Part shown: one piece after another, positions 1 to 5,020 of the stretch
Position numbering within the stretch: the stretch's first letter is position 1
How the letters are laid out: each line of letters starts with the position of its first letter
Notes under the pieces: generated by a model
Database searches by the model: none
Seen by the model: only the letters and a program-made list of their open reading frames with translations
What the model was told of the DNA's origin: nothing
Assembly (NCBI GenBank): GCA_023417775.1
Contig: JAEZEJ010000055.1
Coordinates: forward strand, 1-13,232
Length of the DNA stretch: 13,232 nt
Reading direction: 5' to 3'
DNA from: Actinomycetes bacterium
GTDB lineage: Bacteria; Actinomycetota; Actinomycetes; Propionibacteriales; Nocardioidaceae
Translations under genes and position numbers: made by a program

Positions 1-2
1 GG

Positions 3-401
3 TATGTGCTGGTCCGCGACGACCCGTTCCCGCGCTGGGCGCTCCCCCGGGCGATGGCCCTGCACGACCTCGTACGCGGGCTCGACTCCCACCTGCGCCT
101 CGTCGCGGCCGCCACGACGCCGACCCCGCGCCCGGAGGACGAGGTGGGCCTGACCCCGCGCGAGCACACGATCCTGGCGATGCTGGCCGAGAGCCGCACC
201 GCCGAGTCCATCGGGCGCAGCCTCGGCATCTCCGCTCGGACGGTCCACAAGCATCTTGAGAACGTCTACCGCAAGCTGGGCGTCAGCGACCGCGTCGCCG
301 CGGTGACGTCCGCGCACCGCCGCGGCCTGGTGATGACGCTTGGAGACGAGCAGGTGGGCGGCCGGCCCGAGGCCACCGAGCGGGTACGCGCTCCCCGCTG
401 A
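3..401 (+). CDS. LuxR-type helix-turn-helix transcriptional regulator, 5' partial
   Basis: This is the C-terminal part of a DNA-binding transcription regulator. The visible 130 or so residues end in a complete LuxR/GerE-type HTH domain. It runs from LTPREHTILAMLAE through the recognition-helix region SIGRSLGISARTVHKHLENVYRKLGV. The reading frame is open to the left edge, and the sequence before the HTH looks like the end of a sensory or receiver domain. The GTG at position 6 is therefore probably internal and the true start lies outside the window. Its input signal and targets cannot be told. It is the only plus-strand gene here and converges on trmD with 3 nt between stop codons, so it is not part of the minus-strand operons. 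The HTH is certain; whether the missing N-terminus is a response-regulator receiver or another sensor domain is open. Confidence 0.85.
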   Translation, partial: YVLVRDDPFPRWALPRAMALHDLVRGLDSHLRLVAAATTPTPRPEDEVGLTPREHTILAMLAESRTAESIGRSLGISARTVHKHLENVYRKLGVSDRVAAVTSAHRRGLVMTLGDEQVGGRPEATERVRAPR

Positions 402-404
402 CGA

Positions 405-1097
405 TCAGGAGTCGGTGCGACCGAGCAGGTCGGGACGGCGCTCGGCCGTCCGTAGGCGGGCTTGCTCCCGGCGCCACGCGGCGATTCGCGCATGGTCGCC
501 CGACAGCAGGATCGGCGGCACCTCGTGGTCGCGCCAGCGGGCAGGCTTGGTGTAGACGGGGTACTCGAGGAGCCCGTCGGCGCCGTGCGACTCCTCCGCG
601 AGCGACTCGGGGTTGCCCATGAACCCTGGCAGCAGCCGGATGATTGCCTCGATCATCGCCAGCGCGGCGACCTCTCCCCCGTTGAGCACGAAGTCGCCGA
701 GGGACAGCTCCGCGAGCGCCCAGCGGTCGCCGATCTCATCGATGACGCGCTGGTCGATGCCCTCATAGCGGCCGCAGCAGAAGACGAGGTGACGTTCGGT
801 GCTGAGCTGCACGGCACGCCGCTGGTCGAAGACCTCTCCGGAGGGAGTGGGGACGATGACGACGCTCTCGTCGGTGCACACCGCGTCGAGCGCCTCGCCC
901 CAGGGTTCGGGGCGCATGACCATGCCGGCGCCGCCGCCGTAGAGGGTGTCGTCGACCGTACGGTGGCGGTCGTGGGTCCAGTCGCGGAGGTCGTGGACGC
1001 CGATCTCGAGCAGGCCGCGCTCGCGTGCGCGTCCCGGGAGCGAGAGCGTGAGCGGGTCGAGGTACTCGGGGAAGATCGTGATGATGTCGATGCGCAC
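405..1097 (-). CDS. trmD: tRNA (guanine-N1-)-methyltransferase TrmD
   Basis: TrmD methylates N1 of G37 in tRNAs using S-adenosylmethionine, which prevents +1 frameshifting. The 230-residue product is close to the usual length (about 240-255). It carries the SPOUT trefoil-knot signatures: N-terminal MRIDIITIFPEY, YGGGAGMVMRPEP, CGRYEGIDQRVID, LSLGDFVLNGGEVAALAMIEAI and EYPVYTKPARW, followed by the C-terminal LLSGDHARIAAWRREQ helix. The start is a GTG at 1097, 4 nt after the rimM stop. A GAAGGA Shine-Dalgarno lies at 1108-1113 inside the end of rimM, 10 nt from the start. It is the last gene of the rpsP-KH-rimM-trmD operon. The often-associated rplS does not follow; a convergent regulator gene does. 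The family assignment is certain. Confidence 0.97.
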   Translation of the reverse strand: MRIDIITIFPEYLDPLTLSLPGRARERGLLEIGVHDLRDWTHDRHRTVDDTLYGGGAGMVMRPEPWGEALDAVCTDESVVIVPTPSGEVFDQRRAVQLSTERHLVFCCGRYEGIDQRVIDEIGDRWALAELSLGDFVLNGGEVAALAMIEAIIRLLPGFMGNPESLAEESHGADGLLEYPVYTKPARWRDHEVPPILLSGDHARIAAWRREQARLRTAERRPDLLGRTDS

Positions 1098-1101
1098 GCC
1101 G

Positions 1102-1632
1102 TCAGTGTCCTTCGGGGCGTGAGACCTCGGCGGCGTCGGGGTCGAGCAGTCCTGGAATGTCCTCGACCGTCACCTGGCCGGCGTCGAGATCGACCTCGGG
1201 CACGAGGGCCGCGACGAAGGGGACGAGGATCTCCCGGCCGGAGGCGTCGATCGCGAGGGTGTCGTGGGCCGGGAGGTGGACCACATCGGTGATCGTGCCG
1301 ACCTGTCGGCCCGAACCGGTGAGGACACGCAGTCCGATGAGCTGGCGATCGTAGTAGGCGTCGTCCTCGTCGGGCAGTTCGTCGGGGTCGATCCGTGCCT
1401 CCAGCAGCGAGCCGCGCAATGCCTCGGCGGCCGTGCGGTCGGCGACTTCGCGGAAGCTGACGATGAAGCGCCCCGAGTGAGGGCGGGCGGACACCACGGT
1501 GAGCGTGGAGTCACCGCAGACGACCGACGAGCCCGGAGCGAAGCGTCGCTCGGGCTCGTCGGTGCGGACGTCGACGTTGACATCGCCGCGCACGCCGTGC
1601 GCTCGGCCGATGCGGCCGATGACGACCAGCAT
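1102..1632 (-). CDS. rimM: 16S rRNA processing / 30S maturation factor RimM
   Basis: RimM is an assembly factor that binds ribosomal protein S19 and helps mature the 30S head domain. The N-terminal RimM barrel begins MLVVIGRIGRAHGVRGDVNVDVRTDEPERRF. The C-terminal PRC-like barrel includes YYDRQLIGLRVLT, GTITDVVHLPAHDTLAI and EILVPFVAALVPEVDLDAG. I chose the ATG at 1632 (176 residues) because family members start just before VGRIGKAHG and because it begins 7 nt after the KH-gene stop. The longer open frame from a GTG at 1683 would add 17 low-complexity residues and overlap the KH gene by 44 nt. No strong Shine-Dalgarno precedes either start, so translation is probably coupled to the upstream gene. 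Function is certain; the start is likely. Confidence 0.93.
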   Translation of the reverse strand: MLVVIGRIGRAHGVRGDVNVDVRTDEPERRFAPGSSVVCGDSTLTVVSARPHSGRFIVSFREVADRTAAEALRGSLLEARIDPDELPDEDDAYYDRQLIGLRVLTGSGRQVGTITDVVHLPAHDTLAIDASGREILVPFVAALVPEVDLDAGQVTVEDIPGLLDPDAAEVSRPEGH

Positions 1633-1639
1633 GGCCGGG

Positions 1640-1891
1640 TCAGCGCTGGCGGTCGACGTCGACGAAGTCGATTCGCGCGCCACCCGAGCCGGCGATGGCC
1701 GAGGTGACGGTGCGGATCGCTGTGGCGGTGCGTCCCCCGCGGCCGATCACCTTGCCGAGGTCCTCGGGATGAACCCGGACCTCGAAGAGGTCACCGCGTC
1801 GGGTCTGCTTGGTGCGGACCGTGACATCGTCGGGATGCTCGACGATGCTGACGACGAGGTGTTCGACGACCTCCCGCAGGGGCGCACCCAT
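1640..1891 (-). CDS. khpA: KH-domain RNA-binding protein (KhpA/YlqC type)
   Basis: This small single-KH-domain protein has 83 residues, the typical size for the family. It shows the hallmark GxxG loop in HPEDLGKVIGRGGRTATAIRT, with an amphipathic first helix (LREVVEHLVVSIVEHP) and a final beta strand ARIDFVDVD. In Gram-positives such proteins partner with KhpB/EloR and bind RNA; they affect cell elongation and post-transcriptional control. That role is established for the family, not shown here. The ATG at 1891 lies 2 nt beyond the rpsP stop; a GTG two codons upstream would overlap rpsP. The gene sits in its usual place between rpsP and rimM, which supports the call. The same frame is open far upstream into rpsP and the intergenic region, but that extension has no KH homology and is not coding. 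Confidence 0.93.
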   Translation of the reverse strand: MGAPLREVVEHLVVSIVEHPDDVTVRTKQTRRGDLFEVRVHPEDLGKVIGRGGRTATAIRTVTSAIAGSGGARIDFVDVDRQR

Positions 1892-1893
1892 GA

Positions 1894-2331
1894 TCACTCG
1901 GCCTCGGGAGCCGGGGTCTCGTCGGCCGGAGCCTCGGGAGCGGGCTCGGCCGCCTTCTCCTCGGCCTTCGGCTTGCTCTTGCCCGTGGTGGCGCCCTTCT
2001 TGGGCTCGCTGTGGAGCTCCTTGAGCGCGGCATCGAACAGAGCGGCCTTGTCGGCCTTCGGCTCGGGCTGCCGGAGGGTCGCCTGGCCACCGATATCGCC
2101 GGTGAGCTTGAGGATCGCGGTGACGGCCTCGGTGGGCTGGGCGCCGACGCCGAGCCAGTACTGCGCGCGATCGGAGTCGACGTGGATCGTCGACGGCTCG
2201 GTCTTGGGGTTGTACGTGCCGATCTCCTCGATCACACGGCCGTCGCGCTTGGTGCGCGCGTCGGCGATGACGATGCGGTAGAACGGGGTGCGGATCTTGC
2301 CCATCCGCTTGAGGCGAATCTTGACTGCCAC
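1894..2331 (-). CDS. rpsP: 30S ribosomal protein bS16
   Basis: This is a structural protein of the small ribosomal subunit, contacting 16S rRNA in the 5' and central domains. The 145-residue product starts VAVKIRLKRMGKIRTPFYRI and continues IADARTKRDGRVIEEIGTYNPKTEP, diagnostic of S16. The last 50 or so residues form an Ala/Pro/Glu/Lys-rich tail common in actinobacterial S16 and absent from the 82-residue E. coli protein. The start is a GTG at 2331, supported by an AAGGAG Shine-Dalgarno at 2343-2348, 11 nt upstream. The frame remains open to 2439, but the extra 36 residues are unlike S16. It is the first gene of the rpsP-KH-rimM-trmD operon and is preceded by a plausible sigma-A promoter at 2460-2488. 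Confidence 0.96.
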   Translation of the reverse strand: MAVKIRLKRMGKIRTPFYRIVIADARTKRDGRVIEEIGTYNPKTEPSTIHVDSDRAQYWLGVGAQPTEAVTAILKLTGDIGGQATLRQPEPKADKAALFDAALKELHSEPKKGATTGKSKPKAEEKAAEPAPEAPADETPAPEAE

Positions 2332-2342
2332 GAGTGTGGTGT

Positions 2343-2348
2343 CTCCTT
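2343..2348 (-). promoter_or_regulatory. Shine-Dalgarno of rpsP
   Basis: AAGGAG on the minus strand, 11 nt before the GTG at 2331. It decides the rpsP start against the longer open frame beginning at 2439. Confidence 0.7.
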
Positions 2349-2459
2349 GTGATCTGAGCTGTCGGTGACGACGCGACGGCATGTGGGGCAGGCCGTGCGA
2401 CATCGGGGGCCGGATCCGCGCAGTTGAGAGGGACCGCACGGCACCGGACGCAAGGCACC

Positions 2460-2488
2460 ATTGTGCCAGAGGAGCGCGACCGGTCCAA
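2460..2488 (-). promoter_or_regulatory. candidate sigma-A promoter of the rpsP operon
   Basis: On the minus strand a -35-like TTGGAC (2483-2488) and a -10-like CACAAT (2460-2465) are separated by exactly 17 bp. Transcription would begin near 2453, giving a leader of about 120 nt before the rpsP GTG. The -10 matches TATAAT at 4 of 6 positions and the -35 shares only TTG with the consensus, so this is a moderate match. Its position, directly downstream of the repeat array and upstream of a ribosomal protein operon, supports it. Confidence 0.45.
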
Positions 2489-2517
2489 ACACCCCCTGGC
2501 GGCCGGGCCCGCCGCGT

Positions 2518-2531
2518 CCGCCGGCCGGCGG
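2518..2531. repeat. 14-bp perfect palindrome at the edge of the repeat array
   Basis: CCGCCGGCCGGCGG reads identically on both strands. It overlaps the first 4 bp of the first array copy (starting at 2528) and lies about 30 bp upstream of the -35 hexamer of the proposed rpsP promoter. It could be an operator or simply GC-rich chance sequence. Confidence 0.4.
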
Positions 2532-2560
2532 TGAGCCATCAAGCGCTCAGCCCCACCTGG

Positions 2561-2617
2561 ATCGTTGACCACCCACCACCATCGATCACCTCTACACAGC
2601 GGTGAGCCATCAACCAC
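2561..2617. repeat. 57-bp inverted pair, unit 1
   Basis: A minus copy (2561-2579) and a plus copy (2599-2617) flank a 19-bp spacer. By hand count the arms are complementary at 12 of 19 positions. Confidence 0.65.
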
Positions 2618-2674
2618 CGGACACGTGCCAGGCGGTGAGCCGTCAACCACCGGACACAGCCCGACCGCCGAGCA

Positions 2675-2731
2675 GCGGTTGATGACCCACCGCCGTGCTG
2701 CGGTGCTGGATATCGGTGGCTCGCCACCCAT
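2675..2731. repeat. 57-bp inverted pair, unit 2
   Basis: A minus copy (2675-2693) and a degenerate plus copy (2713-2731) flank a 19-bp spacer; 12 of 19 arm positions are complementary. Both arms share the variant GGTGG in place of GGTGA, so the inner stem still pairs. Confidence 0.55.
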
Positions 2732-2743
2732 CGGGCACGCCGA

Positions 2744-2800
2744 GTGGTTGATACTGCACCGTCTTCCAGCAGCGCCGGATTGCGGTGCATCATCAACGAG
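2744..2800. repeat. 57-bp inverted pair, unit 3
   Basis: A minus copy (2744-2762) and a plus copy (2782-2800) flank a 19-bp spacer; 14 of 19 arm positions are complementary. Both arms share the variant GGTGCA, which preserves pairing. Confidence 0.65.
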
Positions 2801-2865
2801 CCCGAGCCCCGGGCGGTGCGCGATCAACCACTGACCGCAGTCCCCCGCCCATCCGGACACCCGCG

Positions 2866-2922
2866 ATGGTTGATGACTCACCGCCTTGTCGCCCGGCCCG
2901 GGCGCGGTGACTCATCGACGAC
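2866..2922. repeat. 57-bp inverted pair, unit 4
   Basis: A minus copy (2866-2884) and a plus copy (2904-2922) flank a 19-bp spacer; 15 of 19 arm positions are complementary, the best of the five units. Confidence 0.7.
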
Positions 2923-2935
2923 CCGAAGCCCGGCG

Positions 2936-2992
2936 ATGGATGATCAGTCACCGCGATCGGCCATGTCTCGAAGGCGGTGACCTGTCAACCGC
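2936..2992. repeat. 57-bp inverted pair, unit 5
   Basis: A minus copy (2936-2954) and a plus copy (2974-2992) flank a 19-bp spacer; 13 of 19 arm positions are complementary. Confidence 0.65.
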
Positions 2993-3062
2993 CCATCGAA
3001 AGCCGGAGCCGGCGAGCCGTATCACCACGGACGACTGCTCACCGCCCGCGCTCAGCCCGACC

Positions 3063-3097
3063 CCGCTCCCGCCGCCGGACTCAGCTCGCGGGAGCGG
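3063..3097 (-). terminator. candidate factor-independent terminator of the ABC operon
   Basis: A perfect 10-bp GC-rich inverted repeat, CCGCTCCCGC (3063-3072) and GCGGGAGCGG (3088-3097), has a 15-nt loop that contains the stop codon of the ABC gene (3081-3083). No U-tract follows on the minus strand. That is common for hairpin terminators described in actinobacteria but weakens the call. Confidence 0.45.
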
Positions 3098-4973
3098 CGA
3101 ACTGCGCGGCGCACAGGCGCTGGTAGGCGCCCCCGGCCTCGATCAGCTCGTCGTGGGTGCCCTGTTCGACGATGCTGCCGTGCTCCATCACGACGATGTG
3201 GTCGGCATCGCGGATTGTGGAGAGACGGTGGGCGATGACGAAACTGGTCCGTCCGCTGCGCAGCCGGGTCATGGCCTCCTGCACCAGGGTCTCGGTGCGG
3301 GTGTCGACCGAGCTGGTCGCCTCGTCGAGGATGAGGATCGCCGGATCGGCCAGGAAGGCGCGCGCGATCGTCAGCAGCTGGCGCTGCCCGGCGCTGACTC
3401 CCCCGCCGTCGTCGTCGATCCGCGTGTCGTAGCCGTCGGGGAGCGTCCGCACGAAGTGGTCGACGTGCGCGGCCTCCGCCGCGCGGCCGACCTCCTCGGG
3501 TGAGGCGTCGTCGGCGCCGTAGGCGATGTTCTCGCCGATCGTGCCCGCGAACAGCCAGGTGTCCTGAAGCACCACCCCGAACTGATCCCGCAGATCGGCG
3601 CGGCGCAGATCGGCGATGTCGATGCCGTCGAGCGTGATCCGGCCCGCATCGAGCTCGTAGAAGCGCAGCAGCAGATTGGTCAGAGTCGTCTTGCCGGCAC
3701 CCGTCGGACCCACGATCGCGATCGTCTGACCCGGCTCGGCGACCAGCGACAGGTCCTCGATGAGCGGGTCGTCGGAGTAAGAGAAGGACACGTCCTCGAA
3801 GGCCACCCGGCCGCGGACCGGACGGACCGGGTCGACCGGATCGGCCTCCGGCTTCTCGCGCGACTCGTCGAGGAGCGCGAAGACCCGCTCGGCGGACGCC
3901 AGGCCCGACTGCAGCAGGTTGATCATCGCCGCCACCTGGGTCAGCGGCTGGGTGAACTGGCGCGAGTACTGGATGAAGGCCTGCACCGAGCCGATCGAGA
4001 GTGTGCCCGAGGCGACGCGCACGCCGCCGATGACCGCCACCAGGACGTAGTTCAGATTGGAGACGAACATCATCACCGGCTGGATGACACCGGAGATGAA
4101 CTGGGCCCGGAAGGAGGCGTCGAACAGGGCCTCGTTGCTGGCATCGAAGTCCTGCCGCGCCCGCTCCCGCCGGCCGAACACCTTGACGACCTCATGCCCG
4201 GTGAAGGTCTCCTCGACATGGGCGTTGACCCGGCCGGTCTGAGCCCACTGTGCGATGAACTGCGGTTGCGAACGCTTCATGATCTGCCCGGTCACCACGA
4301 TCGCGACGGGGATGGTCACGACCGCGATGAGGGTCAGCAGCGGCGAGATCGTCACCATCATGACGAGGGTGCCGATGACCATGAGCAGGCTGGTGATCAT
4401 CTGGCTCAGCGTCTGCTGCAGGGACTGCGCGATGTTGTCGATGTCATTGGTGGTGCGTGAGAGGATCTCCCCGCGCTCCTGCCCGTCGAGATAGGACAGC
4501 GGGACGTGGTGCACCTGATCCTCGACATCGCGGCGGAGTCCGGCGACCATGCGCTGCACCGCGGTCGTGGACAACACGCCCTGGAACCACATGAACAGCG
4601 ACGCCACCAGGTAGAGGCCGGTCGCGGTGAGGAGCACGAGGGCCAGCGCCCCGAAGTCGATGCCCTGTCCGGGCTGCAGGTCGACCGACCCGATGAGCTG
4701 GGCGAGACGGTCATTGCCCTGTTCGCGCAGCTGCTCGACGACCTGCTCCTTGGTGGCTCCCTCAGGGAAGCGGCTGGACAGGAAGCCGTCGAAGACGAGG
4801 TCGGTGGCGTGGCCGAGGATGCGCGGCCCGACGACCGAGAGGACCGTGCCGACGAGCCCGAAGGTGAGGACTCCCCAGACGACGATGCGTTCGGCGAAGA
4901 GTCGTCGCACCAGGCGGGCGAAGGTGCCGCGGAAGTCGGCCGGCTTCGCCGGTGGCGCCGCTTGCTGGCTCAT
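3081..4973 (-). CDS. ABC exporter half-transporter, canonical-Glu subunit (BmrD/YheH, LmrD, TM288 type)
   Basis: This fused membrane-plus-ATPase half-transporter has 630 residues. An ABC type-I exporter membrane domain with six expected helices fills roughly the first 345 residues. The ATPase domain follows, with Walker A GPTGAGKT (K428), Q-loop Q470 (VVLQD), signature VSAGQ (S527), Walker B ILILDE with catalytic E551, and H-switch H582 (AHRLST). The Walker B Glu and His are intact, but the signature departs from LSGGQ. It complements the neighbour, whose Walker B Glu and His are replaced, as in heterodimeric exporters with one degenerate ATP site. The substrate is unknown; drugs or lipids are usual for the family. 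The ATG at 4973 has no Shine-Dalgarno. It overlaps the stop of a 16-codon micro-ORF as ATGA and lies inside a perfect inverted repeat, so translation is probably coupled, or the gene is frameshifted near its start. Confidence 0.93.
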   Translation of the reverse strand: MSQQAAPPAKPADFRGTFARLVRRLFAERIVVWGVLTFGLVGTVLSVVGPRILGHATDLVFDGFLSSRFPEGATKEQVVEQLREQGNDRLAQLIGSVDLQPGQGIDFGALALVLLTATGLYLVASLFMWFQGVLSTTAVQRMVAGLRRDVEDQVHHVPLSYLDGQERGEILSRTTNDIDNIAQSLQQTLSQMITSLLMVIGTLVMMVTISPLLTLIAVVTIPVAIVVTGQIMKRSQPQFIAQWAQTGRVNAHVEETFTGHEVVKVFGRRERARQDFDASNEALFDASFRAQFISGVIQPVMMFVSNLNYVLVAVIGGVRVASGTLSIGSVQAFIQYSRQFTQPLTQVAAMINLLQSGLASAERVFALLDESREKPEADPVDPVRPVRGRVAFEDVSFSYSDDPLIEDLSLVAEPGQTIAIVGPTGAGKTTLTNLLLRFYELDAGRITLDGIDIADLRRADLRDQFGVVLQDTWLFAGTIGENIAYGADDASPEEVGRAAEAAHVDHFVRTLPDGYDTRIDDDGGGVSAGQRQLLTIARAFLADPAILILDEATSSVDTRTETLVQEAMTRLRSGRTSFVIAHRLSTIRDADHIVVMEHGSIVEQGTHDELIEAGGAYQRLCAAQFAAPAS

Positions 4974-4995
4974 GGCGACACCGCTGTCGCCATGA
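4970..4995 (-). promoter_or_regulatory. perfect 11-bp inverted repeat over the ABC start codon
   Basis: TCATGGCGACA (4970-4980) and TGTCGCCATGA (4985-4995) are exact reverse complements with a 4-nt loop. In the minus-strand mRNA the 3' arm contains the AUG of the downstream ABC gene, so the folded form would hide that start. A ribosome translating the micro-ORF would open it. The dyad could instead be a DNA operator. Confidence 0.65.
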
Positions 4996-5020
4996 ACGAC
5001 CCCATGTTCCGCCCGCTCAT
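4970..5020 (-). CDS. 16-codon micro-ORF linking the two ABC genes
   Basis: The predicted peptide is MSGRNMGSFMATAVSP. Its ATG overlaps the TGA of the upstream ABC gene (ATGA at 5017-5020) and its TGA overlaps the ATG of the downstream ABC gene (ATGA at 4970-4973). A perfect AGGAGG Shine-Dalgarno at 5028-5033 stands 7 nt before it, whereas the downstream ABC gene has none. The most economical reading is a leader cistron that delivers ribosomes to the second ABC start and melts the hairpin there. Alternatively this is the true N-terminus of the downstream ABC protein, separated by a one-base shift (sequencing error, mutation or programmed -1 frameshift). The Gly/Met/Ala-rich sequence would suit such an N-terminus. 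Whether the peptide is functional cannot be told. Confidence 0.55.
   Translation of the reverse strand: MSGRNMGSFMATAVSP

Larger units (their letters stand above)
2528..3045. repeat. array of about 15 inverted and direct 19-bp palindromic units (REP/BIME-like)
   Basis: This covers most of the 749-bp gene-free stretch between the ABC gene and rpsP. The consensus is GCGGTGA-NNNN-TCAACCAC. Each copy is an imperfect palindrome: GGTGA pairs with TC(A)ACC with one unpaired A, and that A gives the copy a direction. Plus-oriented copies start at 2528, 2599, 2632, 2782, 2813, 2904 and 2974. Minus-oriented copies start at 2561, 2675, 2744, 2866, 2936 and 3027. Degenerate copies are near 2713 and 3009. 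Neighbouring copies are 12-34 bp apart, mostly 12-14 or exactly 19. Open frames cross the region on both strands, but the repeats fall in all frames, so I see no gene. There is no conserved full-length repeat with unique spacers as in CRISPR, and no transposase nearby. Confidence 0.88.

Noticed and set aside
391..411. Bidirectional terminator between the LuxR-type gene and trmD
   Set aside because: Only a 4-bp CTGA/TCAG pairing formed by the two stop codons is present.
2528..3045. CRISPR array
   Set aside because: Repeats are 19 bp, degenerate and in both orientations, with 12-34 bp gaps; no cas genes are present.
2528..3045. Integron attC sites
   Set aside because: GTTGATG does not fit the GTTRRRY core, there are no cassette genes between copies, and no integrase is visible.
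1640..3503. Open reading frames crossing the repeat region on both strands (for example 1892-2881 minus and 2886-3503 plus)
   Set aside because: Repeat copies fall in all frames in both orientations, the translations are low-complexity, and no start signals or domains are seen. The KH gene and rpsP explain the coding part.
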